From positions 1 through 64,000 of the forward strand of contig JSYX01000003.1 of NCBI GenBank assembly GCA_000787465.1: DNA of 64,000 nt, read 5' to 3'. This document shows, piece after piece, positions 51,222 through 64,000 of the stretch. The position numbers and the translations under genes were made by a program. Within the stretch, counting starts at the first letter, position 1, and each line of letters begins with the position of its first letter. The notes below the pieces were generated by a model. The model did no database searches. It was given only the letters and a program-made list of their open reading frames with translations, and was not told where the DNA came from. The DNA is from Thermomucor indicae-seudaticae (Eukaryota; Mucoromycota; Mucoromycetes; Mucorales; Lichtheimiaceae).

Positions 51222-52963
51222 ATGTCAGAGTCAACGACGGAATCGCCGAACGTACTTTCGGACACGAAGAAACAGAACATTGAGAAGCTCGTCATTGATA
51301 CCAATGCGATTGTCCATGGGTCAGCCCTGAGACACTTGGCTCAGGAATTCTACACTTGCCCCGAAGTGCTTGCCGAAGTACGCAGTGCTCACAGTCGAGA
51401 GTACCTCGAACGACTACCATTTGAATTAAAAGTCGAATCGCCGTCAGAGGAGGCGGTCAAAGCGGGTAACTTCAGATGCATACATACAACAAGACAGAAC
51501 GTGTTCTAACGGAAACTCTAGTCATTGAGTTCTCGAAAAAAACAGGAGACTTTGCCTCGCTCTCGATACCGGATATCAAAGTCCTTGCGCTCACATATAC
51601 GCTGGAAGTACAGGCGAACGGCTCTGAGCATATTCGTAAAGAACCTTTGCAGGTAAACGATAAGAGAGTCTGGGACTGGGATCAGCACAGACTTAGAAAG
51701 CAAGCTAGGCTCGACCCACCGGTCAGCTCCCCAGCGCTCCTCCTCCTCGACCACCCAAGCCTGCGAAAGTAGAACAACAACAAGTGGATGCAGACGGTTG
51801 GGAAATCGCAACGTCCAAAAAGAATAAAAAGACGGCCAAACAGCAGTCAAAGAACGCCAAAACTCCACAAAAGAAGGTAGAACAATCAACGAAAGAACCA
51901 TCCACATCGACCGAGGATACACCATCAACAGAGGAACCAGTTGCAATGTCAGTAGAACAAACCACCTTGTCGGTCGTGACCGAGGATACACCATTAACAG
52001 AGGAACCAGCTGTAACGTCAGAACCATCAGTAGAACAAATAACCTCGTCACTAGAAAACCTTACGACGTCGAACGAAACACGGGAGACGATAGAAGCGGA
52101 TTTGGTTGACGATGACGACGACGATGATGATGATAGCGACGCAGGCGAATGGATCACACCCGACAACATTAACGAAATAAAAGCCAAAGAATTGGGCGTC
52201 GATCCCGCAGAGTTTCAAGAGTCAAAGCAGATGGCTGTTGCCTGTATGACGGCTGATTTTGCAATGCAGGTATATGACTGACTGCTTGATTTCGAGCGAC
52301 AAAACTATTGACTTTTGTTCACATTTAGAACGTTTTGCTTCAAATGAACCTTATTCTGGTCTCTCCTGGTGGATATCGAATCAAAAAGATCAAGAACTGG
52401 GTGCTACGGTGTCACGCATGCTTCACGTATGGAGTCACTTTACCGCTCTGGTGGAAAAAAGTGATGATCTGACATGGGCAAGGGGAATGTTTATAGGGTG
52501 ACGAGCAATATGGAAAAGAAGTTTTGTCCGAAATGCGGCAACGCATCATTACTGCGCGTATCGTGTAGTACGGATAGCAAAGGAAGGATAAAGTACCATT
52601 TAAAGCACGGCTTTCAATATAGGCTGCGAGGCACAAAGGTAATGAATAAGGAGCGTCTTTTATAGAGAGAGAGAGGGCAATGAACTAAAAAAAAGACCCG
52701 TATAGTACGATATTCCTGCTCCCCAAGGTGGACGTTATGTCAACAATATCGTGTTGCGTGAAGATCAAAAGGAATACGTCAAGGCACAGCAATTCCGGAA
52801 AAAGAAGACGATTCTGGACGCTTTTGATCCTGACTTTTTGCCATTATCCGGCAAAGTGGGTGAAAAGAAGAACGTTGGGAATAACATGTATGGTACCGAT
52901 GTGATCGGGTTTGGACGCAAGAATCCAAATGTAGCACGTAAAAAGCGAGGTCGAAGAAAGTAA
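51222..52963 (+). CDS. NOB1: 20S pre-rRNA D-site endonuclease Nob1
   Basis: 471 aa from exons 51222-51465, 51522-51652, 51727-52269, 52329-52426, 52497-52638 and 52706-52963. The N-terminal PIN domain has the acidic catalytic residues in LVIDTNAIVHG and SIPDIKVLALTYTLE. An acidic, Glu/Thr-rich linker has two near-copies of EDTPxTEEP and ends in a poly-Asp run. The C-terminal zinc ribbon (LRCHACFT...FCPKCGNASLLRV) has both Cys pairs, followed by PAPQGGR and the basic end ARKKRGRRK. Nob1 cleaves 20S pre-rRNA to mature 18S rRNA in late cytosolic pre-40S particles. The third exon starts at 51727 (gtcag|CTC) to keep phase. Intact. Confidence 0.95.
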
Positions 52964-53076
52964 AAGTTGATAGACTCCATTGTATAATTTCGTTTTGACA
53001 TTGGCTGCGTAAAAAAAAGGAAAAGTATGAATGTACATCTTGGAATCCCAGGGGGCGGCGGGTTCGTCTTTCGAGT

Positions 53077-53428
53077 TTAAGGGCTTCGTTTCTGAAGGGG
53101 GAACAGGCATAGATTGGCTTTTGGATCTTCTTTTCCTCCTTCTGGAATTGCGCACAGATAGCATTCAAGAAGACGGTGGCAAAACGGTGGAAGGACGTCA
53201 TCCCTAAAAAGCGCGTTGAAGGATTACCGCCCTTTTTTTTCTGTTGAAATAGGGTTTCAGGCACAGAGAGAGAATGTCAGGTATCAAGGGACGGCAATAT
53301 TCACCCTTTGCTGCATGCAGGTCGTATCTCGATTTTATAACGTCGGCAAGGTCGAGGAATGTCGCATGGTTAGGATCCAGAGCGTCGTCATTATTCCTGT
53401 GGACCTCGCTTCTATCAACTTTGAACAT
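53077..53428 (-). CDS. Short unidentified protein, two exons
   Basis: A 96-residue model from exons 53428-53265 and 53203-53077. The first exon reads MFKVDRSEVHRNNDDALDPN and FLDLADVIKSRYDL; the second DDVLPPFCHRLLECYLCAIP, then EGGKEDPKANL. The GT-AG join is in phase and opens a frame to a natural stop, which supports a real gene. No family is recognised. It is convergent with NOB1, 113 bp apart. The alternative is a longer gene with a different 3' exon. Confidence 0.45.
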
Positions 53429-53803
53429 GGTTCTAGCTGATAGTCAATGAATGGTAATCCCCTTTTTGTGATCCTTCGTATTGGCGGTCGAAATTAATTC
53501 CCTCTTCGAAAGATATCATACGACGAGGGATATATCGTTGCATAAGGTAGCAATCGCTTCTCACTTGAATTTTCTAGGCACATCCTTGCTTCGTATCGGG
53601 AAGAAACCTTCAGGGTGTTGCCCCCCCCCCCTCTTATTAATCAGAATTCAGCAGTAATTCATCCAGAAGGAGAATTTACTGCACAAACTAACTGTGAGAA
53701 GAAGCAGGGACCAGTTAAAGTGGCAGATGAACTTTATGTTATGTAGTGGTACAACATGAAGAAGCGGATTAAGATGGGAAATGATAACTACGGATGGTTG
53801 GCT
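53429..53803. other. Intergenic region
   Basis: 375 bases with a poly-C tract (cccccccccc near 53621) and no supported gene. Confidence 0.45.
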
Positions 53804-54592
53804 TCAAGCAGTAAAGACTTTGTCCAGTAAACCGTGCTTTGGGTCCAGTAGATTCAATACTTGCTGTATCAACTTGGGATGTTTCCTGACCTGTTGGTTC
53901 ACGATGCCTAGAGCGAGTTATGAGCTATACGCAGAGTAATAACAAAAACAGTCAAAAACTTTACCGTAGAACCAGTAGAGATGGAGGGGATACACAAAGA
54001 CCGCCACCAACCACAGCGACTCCATGCGATGATGGGTCTTGAGCTCGACAATCATCCAAGCATGGAAGACCAGACGCAGCAAGAAGAACGTCAGGGCAAA
54101 CAACCAGTCGCACCGCCAAGCCTTGTGGAGCGATCCGGCGGCCAGGATCAGCGTCGGCAGCTCCAGGATCGCAGCCGTACAAAAGAAGGATGCGGTCCGG
54201 CAGCGCAGGAACCAGAACAAGATGAAGATGTAGAGCAAGTGGTGGAACCAGCCCGTCAGCATCGTGATCCGTTTGCGGTAATAGATCGATCCGAGCGATA
54301 GGTCCAGCGCCAGGTACGAGATGAAGAAGCACACGCTGGCCCGGTGCCAGTTGGATTCCGTGCCCAGCAACGACGTGTCCCAGCCTGAGCGCCAGAACTG
54401 GTAGAAACACGGGATCGAGATCAGGGTGCACACAAGGCTGCTCGCGAACGTCAGGAGCCAGCTGATTTGTTTCTCGGTTCGGGCGAGTCCCGTCCACATG
54501 CAGTAGTAAAAGAAACCGGTCAGGCCGGCCATGCTGACCAGGAATGACGCAGGCACGATGGGTTGTTGGAAGACTTGGGCAAGCGAGATCAT
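53804..54592 (-). CDS. TLC-domain membrane protein (TMEM56/TLCD-like)
   Basis: 243 aa from exons 54592-53965 and 53907-53804. Six to seven hydrophobic helices are visible, with the TLC-type features WHRASVCFFISYLALDLSLG, HHLLYIFILFWFLRCRTASF and ELPTLILAAGSLHKAW. TLC proteins (TRAM-LAG1-CLN8) sit in ER or plasma membrane and act in lipid sensing or ceramide synthesis. The Lag1 catalytic HH motif is present only as a HH pair, so a non-synthase role is as likely. The short cytosolic end ends KHGLLDKVFTA. Codons are GC-rich, producing a long antisense frame that I reject. Confidence 0.88.
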
Positions 54593-55689
54593 TTTTTATC
54601 AAGCCAGAAAGAAGAAAGAGGATGCTACTACGACGATTAGAGAGAGACAGGACGACATTGCTTTTATACTACTGAAGCTGACAACGCAGGGGGGATGAAC
54701 AAGAAGGAACGATGGGATGAAAGGAGAGAGGACTGTCTACAGAAAGAGAGAGGAGAACACTTGCTTGGACAAGAATCTCCCTGTTATTTCAGTAAGTTGA
54801 CAGAATCACTCCCCTCCCTTGACGGTTGCATAAGCCAGCCCTTGCAGTGGCCCCACCCAGCTTCCTTTCTTTCTCCTATTACCTGAGTCGCGCAACTCCT
54901 ATAGGATGTTACTCCCCTTCCTCCAAACTCCTGCTATTTGCCACTCTACAACCACACTAAACGAAATCTATTTATCCCTTGTACGCACACGATGGCGAGA
55001 AATAGAGCAGATCCAACTTTTGCCGATTCAAAGCAGTGGGATCATTCAACTGGGAAACAAAATAAAGCTAGTTTCGCAGAAACTTTGCAACTGTCAACAA
55101 GCCTAAGCCCATGCGCACTCAAGAATTGGTGGCAAAAGAACATGACGCAAGCAACTGAGAGACTAGATATTCAGGACAAAAGAATATAATGCAAGTTACA
55201 AGGTCCATCGTTCCCCTCTCGCTCAAGACTTTTGACCAGCGGAAAAAGCCGGCCATGACGAAGCATTTGGAAACGATCAGGTAAAGCGTGGAGAGCGATA
55301 TTCATTCTGCGTGACTCATCGTGCTTCTTGTACATGCATAGTACTTGAGCAGTAACAATCCACTCAAGAGTCAAGTGATATAGTATTGATTCCAGTCGGA
55401 ACCGAGAGCCCTCATCTAGAATATCCTTTGGATGAATCCTTGACTTAATGGCAGCATGAAACTCTGTTGTGACCAAAGGTGGATAAAGCACATTGCATTA
55501 TTCTCATGATCAGTCATATATGATGGCAGGTAGTATGACCTTGGTGTTCCATACGATTTCTATTCTGATACATGACGGGGGCATGATCTGCAAAAGTTGA
55601 ATCATTCAAAAAAGCATTGTTTATCTTGACAAAGCTAATTCGTATTTATTTTGCAGGATACAATCCGGGCTGGTCGATCACAAGCTAAC
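54593..55689. other. 1.1 kb intergenic region before the histone pair
   Basis: No supported gene. Short frames only. 54640-54760 is rich in gaga and aggag. Confidence 0.5.
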
Positions 55690-57586
<1,897 letters not shown>

Positions 57587-57779
57587 GATCACTCACTTCT
57601 TTGCTTGACCATATTTGGCAAAATTGCGAAAAAACATGTCGCTTGACATTTTCTATGAATAAATGATAAAGACAACGCCATCTATCGCGAACGTTGATCT
57701 CGAAAGTTTGACCAAAACTGGAAGGGTCCTTCTTTTTTTTTCCCCGTGAAATTCTCCTATAAGCTCTGGGTGGGAAAGT

Positions 57780-57788
57780 CTATAAAAG
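57780..57788 (+). promoter_or_regulatory. TATA-like element of the SDR gene
   Basis: ctataaaag lies 50-55 bases before the ATG at 57837, a plausible core promoter. Confidence 0.5.
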
Positions 57789-57836
57789 CAAAAACTTCTC
57801 CAACATGTTCCTTTTTTTCCCTTGTTCTTTTTCGCC

Positions 57837-58882
57837 ATGACTGTAGTAGAAAGCCACGACGCGTTCTTGTTGACCGGCAAAACCTGTGTAGGTGAGTTCG
57901 TTTCTCACGCATTCTGGAGAGAGAAAGAATATAAACCATCCCATCCCATCTGAAGTGACGGGAGGTGTCCGAGGGATAGGCTACGGCATCGTCCGCGCAT
58001 TTGCGCAGGCCCAGGCAGGCAATATCGCCATCATCGATATCCGTGATGAACTCGGAAAAGAAGTCGAAAAGGCTCTCGCCGCTGAATTCCCCAACACCAC
58101 GTTTCGCTATTATCACTTGGACATTAGCGACTATGATCAAGTTAATAAAGAGCATTTCTTTGCTAGAGTGGATCAAGAACACTTAATCTTTGTTATTAGG
58201 TTCAGCAAGTGTACGCCCGCATCGAAGAGGATTTCGGCGGCCCCATTCATGTCCAGGTCAGCAACGCAGGTATCGCTGAATACAAAGAAGCGCTCGAACA
58301 CACGCCCGAGAGTTGGCACTCGGTCATGAAAGTCAACGTCGATGGCACGTTTTACACGGCTCAGGCTGCAGCCAGGTATATTGCACACAAAAAAGAAAAA
58401 AGAAGAGATCGCTAAAGCATTGCTTATTCTAGACGCATGGTCAAGTACGGCACAGGAGGATCCATCATCTTGATAGGCTCCATCTCAGGCCACGTCATTA
58501 ATCGTCCAGACATGCAGCCAGGCATGTCCCACTATTGCGTATCCAAAGCCGCGGTCATTCAGATGGCCAAGGCATTGGGCGTAGAATGGGCAAAACACAA
58601 CATTCGCGTCAACAGCTTATCGCCAGGCAACATCGTCACTCCTATCGCTCCTTCCGACAAGAAGACCACAGACTTCTTTGCTTACTACACGCCAATGGCC
58701 CGGATGGGTTCCCCAGCAGAGATTGGCCGCCCTGCGGTCTATCTCGCGTCGGATGCAAGCTCCTTCCAGACATGCACTGATGTTCTCATTGGTAAATATG
58801 GTTGTAGAAATGCTTTTCCTGAAACGCTGCAAGACTAATCTGGTATACCTCCTTCATAGATGGAGGCCTCGTTGCATGGTAA
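57837..58882 (+). CDS. Short-chain dehydrogenase/reductase (polyol/sorbose reductase-like)
   Basis: 265 aa from exons 57837-57891, 57956-58140, 58200-58375, 58433-58791 and 58860-58882. Classical SDR: the cofactor loop VTGGVRGIGYGI, then SNAGIAEYKEALEHTPESWH, Ser at GSIILIGSISG, the YxxxK motif in HYCVSKAAVIQMAKALGVEW, and the end DGGLVAW. The acidic IIDIRDE after strand 2 hints at NAD or dual preference. Nearest recalled relatives are NADP-mannitol dehydrogenase and L-xylulose/sorbose reductase (SOU1) types; substrate unproved. The gene ends only 20 bases from the convergent GPALPP gene. Confidence 0.93.
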
Positions 58883-58902
58883 AAAAAAAACTTTCTCTTC
58901 TG

Positions 58903-60002
58903 TTAAAGAAATGAACTACCTTGACCGTGTCCAAACCGTCCTCCCAACTCGCGCGATTGCTTCAATAGTTCGTTTTTCTGTTTTCTGTTCATCGGTCGTG
59001 GCGCAATCAAGTCTTTCTCGCGGTCAAAAGGTCGACTGGCCACATCTTCGACCGGTTCGCGTCTCTTCTTTTTCATTTCCTTGTGTATCTCCATCAGTGA
59101 TTTCGGTCGCTCCATAGCCTAAATATAAAAGCTATCGTCAGACTTATGCCAAGAAAAGTTGCAATATTTACATACATTGTAGCTCTCAAGGCTACGTCGA
59201 ACCTCGTATTCCTCCTGTCTTTGCCGGGGTGGAGGTCGTATATCTTGTTTTTCTTCTTCTTCTTCTTCTTCCCGCTTCCGCTTTGCCTTACGCTCCCTGT
59301 CGGCAGGCGTATCTGTCCAAACACTACGATCGCGTTCCGCCTCAGTAAGACCGCGCGTGCTAAATGTACGCGATCTCGACGAGTCCGCTTTTTTTGTTTC
59401 TCTTGAGTGCTATATGCTCAAGATCTTGTAGCCAGTTCGACTTACCGTGCCGTAAATAGTCAACCTCGGGCGGTACCAGCATCCATTCTGGACGCTCTAC
59501 CTTCTTCTTGGACGCATCTTCTTTTGCCTCACAAACAAAAGGGAATTTTAACTTTATACAAAGAGACACTTGGTAATCAAACTTACTGCATCCATGGCTT
59601 CTTTGCTTTTCTGTGCACGTGCTTCGATATCAGCAATGGTGGACTCAATAGAGGCCTGGCGTGGTTGCATTAGAGACCAATAGCTCTCTGTGGTCAATGT
59701 TGCTTTCTTACTTTGGCAGGATCGTAATCCTTTGGCAGAGTAGGTCCGATGACGTCGTCCTCATCATCGGTATCGTCTTGGCGGTCTGGCAAGGACGGAC
59801 CCACGGGCGCACGACGACGTGGCCGAGCTGATTCCTGCTGCTGACTCCTTTGTCGTTGACGAGCTTCCAAAAGATCAGGCGGTAATGCCGGTGCATAGGC
59901 GTCCGGGTCATCTTCATCCTGTTGCTCTTGCTGTTGTTCCACCTCCTCTTCTCGCTCTCTTTTCTTTGCTAGAATTTCTGGAGGGATCTCGGGTCCAATC
60001 AT
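58903..60002 (-). CDS. GPALPP-motif protein (DUF3752)
   Basis: About 281 aa from exons 60002-59712, 59655-59587, 59527-59442, 59359-59176 and 59118-58903. N-terminal repeats MIGPEIPPE, YAPALPP, VGPSLPD and VIGPTLPKDY are the GPALPP pattern. The middle has RPEWMLVPPEVD and DRSVWTDTPADRERKAK, and the C-terminal DUF3752 helix reads SRPFDREKDLIAPRPMNRKQ and ends GGRFGHGQGSSFL. Family members are nuclear and little studied, possibly linked to RNA processing. The exon 3/4 join is least certain: ggtaa|gtcgaa is needed to keep phase; the stronger-looking g|gtaagt would not. Low-complexity Gln/Glu stretches are present. Confidence 0.85.
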
Positions 60003-60012
60003 GGTCGATACT

Positions 60013-60030
60013 CAAGAGAGAGAGAGAGAA
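60013..60030. repeat. GA microsatellite
   Basis: (ag)n run just upstream of the GPALPP gene start, in the short shared promoter with the ZZ/EF-hand gene. Confidence 0.75.
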
Positions 60031-60104
60031 ACCGTGTTGTGAAAGGAGGTCGTGGCTTGAAAATAGGTTTATGCAAATTTCCTTCTCTTTTCAGCCGCAC
60101 TTCC

Positions 60105-61954
60105 ATGGCACCTCGGATACCCGGCTATGTCCTTGTACTGTCCGGTATACTGACGGGTGTCGCTGCCATTGCACTGGTTTCGTATTACTCGGGGGGCTCC
60201 AGCGCTCCTGCTGATGCATCAGCGCGATCCAACAATGACTCACGGCGAGCAACACGATTACGACGATCGGCGCATGTTCGTCGTCGACGATTGCGTTCAA
60301 ACGCTCGGCATACGATACCACGACTGACGACGACAGAGAACGATCAGCCACCCTGGTCCGATTCTGAGGACGATGCCCTGAGTCTGTTGAAGGACTGGAG
60401 TGAGGACGACAATAAGAACCTGTTGAACATGGTCTACGCTATTTCCGAAAGCCAAGCTCGGAAAGGTAAATGCTTTTAAGGGCCTGCCGTTTTTCTTTTT
60501 CGTTATTCATGACTTGAGCTCTAGAAGGTTTCGTCCATCGTAAGTTCTTCTCGTCGCTGGGTTGGTCAGAAGATCGACTCCAACAGTTCTATGTAGGTGG
60601 AATCACTTGCAACAAGTGTGGTCTGTCGCCGCTACGAGGCATACGATACAAGTGTGCCAACTGCGTCGACTTTGATCTGTGCGAGGTCTGTGAAGCAGCC
60701 AATAGCCACATCAGTACACACGTCTTCCTCAAGATTCGGATACCCATTCCGCCTCTGGCCAACCCCCGAAACGCACTCTTACCAGCCTTTTATCCGGGCA
60801 AAAATAACTCAAAGTGGCGCTTGACGGCTGACAAAGTGCGTGAACTTCAGGCAAAATCGCATTGTAAGGATACGCTGTCAGTGAAGCAGAAAAAGAACGA
60901 GTTGCTCATAGGGTTGGGTGTTAGTTGACCAGATCGAGCTGGAGGCCCTGTATGAACAGTTCAAGGCGCTTTCGACAGTGGATAAAAGTGAACCAGAAAA
61001 GTCGGGCATTGACAAGGACACATTTGAACAGTGCTTGGGGCCTTTGGGACTGGAAAAGAACCTGGTGACCGAACGCATCTTTTGCTTTTTCGACCAAGAC
61101 AGGGACGGGGTGATCAACTTTTCTGAATTGGTCAGTGGCCTCAGTGTGCTTTGCAAGGGAAACTTGGACGAAAAAATAGAATGTAAGTGGCAACAACAAC
61201 AACCACCTACTTTATATTTTGCTCACCCAAATATATAGATGCGTTTAAAGGATATGATCTCGATGGAGATGGCTACATTTCAAGGGACGAACTCTATCGG
61301 ATGTTCAAGTCGTACTTTTACCTGTCCATGGAATTGGTCCGAGACGTAGTGAGCGCCATGGAATATGAAATGATGGATAACTTTGAATTCTCGGCATCTC
61401 AACCTGTCAGTGCTGCGTTCAACGTGACTATACCGTCAGCCATATCATCCTCCGGAGATACCAGCAGTAGCAGTAGCGATGAAGAGGAAGAGGAAGAACA
61501 AACGGCATCGGGCGAAGCGGGTCCGTCGTCATCCTCGGGTAGACGACGGCGGTATCCTTTAAAGGAAGATTATTTTGAGAAGCAGTATGCCAAGGAAGCG
61601 GAAGAAGCGGCAGCAGCAGCAGAGGACGGATCAATGTTAGACGCGGACCAAGCGCAGGCGCTAGCTGATCCGCAGCTGTATCCGGATCTGTCTGACTATG
61701 ACTACTCCAAGAAGAAGAACAAGCAACGTAGCGTGGGAAGCAAAAGGCCAGAGTCACCAAAGAGACCATGGGAGGAAAAGTTTCCGATCATGGAATCCAT
61801 GTCGCAGGACGCGATCAATGAAATGGTGGACAAGACGTTCAAGCATATCCAAACTGAAAGAGAAGGGTACATCAGCCTCGAAGAGTTCAGACAATGTGTT
61901 CAGACAGATTCCAGCATTGTCAGTTGGTTTGAGGCTTTAGGCACTGTATTCTAG
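60105..61954 (+). CDS. ZZ zinc-finger and EF-hand protein with N-terminal membrane anchor
   Basis: 557 aa from exons 60105-60465, 60525-60863, 60925-61182 and 61239-61954. One TM helix at about residues 7-29 (YVLVLSGILTGVAAIALVSY) precedes a basic, Arg/Ser-rich stretch. A ZZ finger (about 144-190) has ITCNKCGLSPLRGIRYKCAN and FDLCEVCE. Two clear EF-hands follow: FFDQDRDGVINFSEL (about 285) and YDLDGDGYISRDELYRMF (about 325). After a Ser/Glu-rich, poly-Ala-containing linker comes a degenerate third hand (REGYISLEEFRQC). Calcium binding is likely; membrane location and orientation are inferred. I do not know a named orthologue. It is divergent from GPALPP, about 100 bp apart. Confidence 0.85.
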
Positions 61955-61977
61955 ATTCGATATATATAAAGTTGCGC

Positions 61978-63380
61978 TTAATGTTTCTTGACGCCTTTAC
62001 CGTCTTTGTCAATCTCTACGGTATCAGCTACATCTCCGTAAATGTCGAACCGGCGTTGATCGTACAGGGGTATGCTTGCGCGAATTGCCTTGACTTCTTC
62101 AGGATCTATACCCCCCAACAATAAGTGGGACAGGTTCTGTCTGCATCTGATTTAGCGACCTTACCAATATCAGCGTATACAATGGTTTCCTTTTCATCGC
62201 ATGTAGCAATGACGGTACCCCTAATCGTGGTGGTTGAGTATATAGAAACGTTCATCGAATGAAAAGCGATCAACTTACTTTGGGTCCACGACGGTGGAAT
62301 GGCCCCAAGCATGATAACTCGCAGACATGTCTCGTGCAGGCGAACATGCCGCCACATACATCTGATTGTCAGTAGCACTAGAGCGCTCAGCGTCAGAACA
62401 AGTGCTGCATGGACGGCATAAGATGGACGGCATACCGTGCACGTTGCAGCAATTCCCAATGCAGAGGGCCGGTCGTCATATTGAACGCGCCAGGATAAAT
62501 CATGGCGACACAACCTTTGCGTGCAGCGATCATGGCCATCTCGGGAAACCGAATGTCGTAGCATATACCGACACCGATTTTACCATACTCTAATAATCCA
62601 CACGTCAATCTGCGGATCGATGCAACTTATTGACAAGTGACATACTGGTATCGACGTGTGTTAGGGTATTGCCGGCAGATAGAGTCTCACTCTCCTATAT
62701 AGATCGGGTCATTCGTCATTACTTGCTTGATCTACACTTTTAGCAATCCATGTACTTGCGATAAACCGTATTTTGCCAGGCACATCGATATCAAACAGGT
62801 GAACCTTGCGGTGTGTTGCAATCATTTTGCCTATGGCCGGCCGCCTCAGTGCGATGGCCCTGAATATTTCTTAACGCTGACTTACCTGTAGGGTCGTAGA
62901 CAGTCAGGGTGTTGTACAGCTTGCCAGTCGTTTCGTCGCGTTCGGGGATCGAGCCGCCAAAGAGATAGACGCCTGCTTCCTAACGCGAAGCGTTAAGAGA
63001 CAAGCGATACGTCTGGCATACATTTACGTAAAAATACCTTGGCTGCGCCAGATAACATTGCAATCGATGGGCTTGATGACAGTGACTCTGCATATTCAGG
63101 AAAATAGTTGGTTCCATAGGGCGAGTTGAAACATTCCTTGAATGTATCGCAATGAGCGCATTGGAAGAAGCAGCAGCAGTAGGCAAGGGTTCTGCGTTAC
63201 CGGCAGCACGACGACCTGCGCGCCGTGACGCGCGGCTTCAAGGATTTTGCCACGGGCGCGTTCGAGATTGGCCTGTTTATCCGGAGAGCCCAGAAGCTGA
63301 ATTAACGCAAGCTTGAATTTCGATGCGGGAGCAAGGACAGAGGACGTCATGAGGGTTCGTCTGAGAAAAGAAGCGAGCAT
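61978..63380 (-). CDS. Nit2-type amidase (carbon-nitrogen hydrolase, omega-amidase)
   Basis: 309 aa from nine exons: 63380-63201, 63136-63038, 62979-62886, 62830-62760, 62694-62646, 62589-62436, 62377-62279, 62220-62165, 62105-61978. The catalytic Glu lies near [18 protein letters not shown], the Lys in [13 protein letters not shown] and the Cys in [21 protein letters not shown] and [13 protein letters not shown] complete the Nit1/Nit2 pattern. Nit2 hydrolyses 2-oxoglutaramate and 2-oxosuccinamate and is proposed to act in metabolite repair. The first 15 residues ([15 protein letters not shown]) look like a mitochondrial leader. Intron 4 is GC-AG (ATC|gcaagt at 62759). It is divergent from the GH5 gene, with 97 bp between starts. 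Confidence 0.94.
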
Positions 63381-63477
63381 GACTGAAAATGGCAACCCCA
63401 AGGCACGACGCACGGACTTCTTGGGAAAAAAATTTAAAATTCATGAAACCCTCGTTTTCTCTCTTTTTGCTTCCTTG

Positions 63478-64000
63478 ATGACACATCAAATCAAATCGTT
63501 CTTCAAGAACCTCGGCACGCCGGCTCCACTGCCGCCCTCCCAACGCGTCCCTCCGGCGCCCACCTTTGAGCCGTTCAACGAGGAACTGAGTCAGGTGTAT
63601 AGGTATCGGCGACACGTCGGGGTGAACCTCGGATGCCTCTTTTGTCTGGAAGGTTGGCTTGCACCACCCGAGCTTAAAAAGGATCGCGGCCATTGGGAGT
63701 CCGAGCTGGCCTATCTGGAAGCGAGTCCGTCGCGTGAGGCAGCACGGGACGCTCTGGAATCGCACTGGCAGAATTTCATCACGGAGCAGGACTTTGCCTT
63801 CCTCAGTTCGGTGGGCGTCAATGCCGTCCGGCTGCCGATCGGGTTCTGGGTCGTGGCCGATCAAAAAGACTTGGCCGACATGCCGTTCCGGAAGTACCAA
63901 GGCGTGTACGATGCCGCCTGGAACTATTTCCTGCGCACCATCGATTACGCTGCAAAGCACAATATAGGCGTCCTCGTCGACTTGCACGGAGCTCCAGGTA
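63478..64000 (+). CDS. GH5-type glucan 1,3-beta-glucosidase, 5' part (cut by window end)
   Basis: The first 174 codons of a gene running past 64000. It shows GVNLGCLFCLEGWLAP, HWQNFITEQDFAFLSSVGVN, AVRLPIGFW, YAAKHNIGVLVDLHGAPG, a GH5 (exo-beta-1,3-glucanase family) pattern; the catalytic NEP is beyond the window. No signal peptide is visible: the start MTHQIKSFFKNLGTP is polar, so an intracellular or unconventionally located enzyme is likely. A gt at 63998 may open an intron after GGAGCTCCAG. Confidence 0.85.
   Translation, partial: MTHQIKSFFKNLGTPAPLPPSQRVPPAPTFEPFNEELSQVYRYRRHVGVNLGCLFCLEGWLAPPELKKDRGHWESELAYLEASPSREAARDALESHWQNFITEQDFAFLSSVGVNAVRLPIGFWVVADQKDLADMPFRKYQGVYDAAWNYFLRTIDYAAKHNIGVLVDLHGAPG

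Noticed and set aside
53961..54602. Minus-strand frame of 213 codons overlapping the TLC gene in another frame
   Set aside because: The TLC frame has clear membrane helices and family motifs; the other reads as Pro/Arg/His-rich noise from GC-rich codons.

Overview
This is nuclear DNA from a fungus, most likely an early-diverging one (Mucoromycota, Mucorales-like). Genes carry many short GT-AG introns (about 45-90 nt). The gene set is eukaryotic and fungal: Cox9, Dma1, an NDR kinase, Lys1 of the alpha-aminoadipate pathway, and a DUF7082-type regulator. A GABA-B-like class C receptor and a Fanzor/TnpB-like zinc ribbon fit published Mucoromycota genomes. The species cannot be named from the window. 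I rebuilt gene models by hand from splice signals, codon phase and recalled family motifs. No search was run.

Left part (1-25 kb): TEA-domain factor (+), FYVE protein (-), an empty stretch, Dma1-type FHA-RING ligase (+), a Fanzor-like relic (+), an NDR/Cbk1/Orb6 kinase (+), ribosomal stalk protein P0 (-), THO subunit THOC1/Hpr1 (-), a YGR210C-type GTPase (-), a frameshifted pseudogene (+), a small membrane protein (-), Hsp90 co-chaperone Cdc37 (+) and Ubc13 (+).

Middle (25-47 kb): an unrecognised gene (-), a TIG/DUF7082 regulator (+), ribokinase (-), Cox9 (+), a small secreted protein (-), quinone oxidoreductase (-), an ankyrin-DIL protein (+), a 15-exon class C GPCR (+), RBBP4/Msi1 with an apparent frameshift (-), saccharopine dehydrogenase Lys1 (-) and SAM synthetase (-).

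Right part (47-64 kb): a 4.1 kb gene-poor island, Nob1 (+), a short unknown gene (-), a TLC-domain protein (-), a divergent histone H4/H3 pair, a short-chain dehydrogenase (+), a GPALPP/DUF3752 protein (-), a ZZ/EF-hand protein (+), a Nit2-type amidase (-) and the start of a GH5 glucanase (+), cut by the window end.

Most genes are housekeeping and have no operon logic. Several functions recur: chromatin (H3, H4, RBBP4, DUF7082, TEA), RNA and ribosome biogenesis (P0, Nob1, THOC1), ubiquitin (Dma1, Ubc13; Dma-type ligases are known to work with Ubc13), and methionine/lysine metabolism. The points most worth a second look are the Fanzor relic with a Cys-to-Ser change in its zinc ribbon, six GC-AG introns (about 5 percent of those modelled), the tightly bracketed frameshift in RBBP4/Msi1, the histone H4 start codon split by an intron, the receptor's unusual ends, and the gene-poor island.
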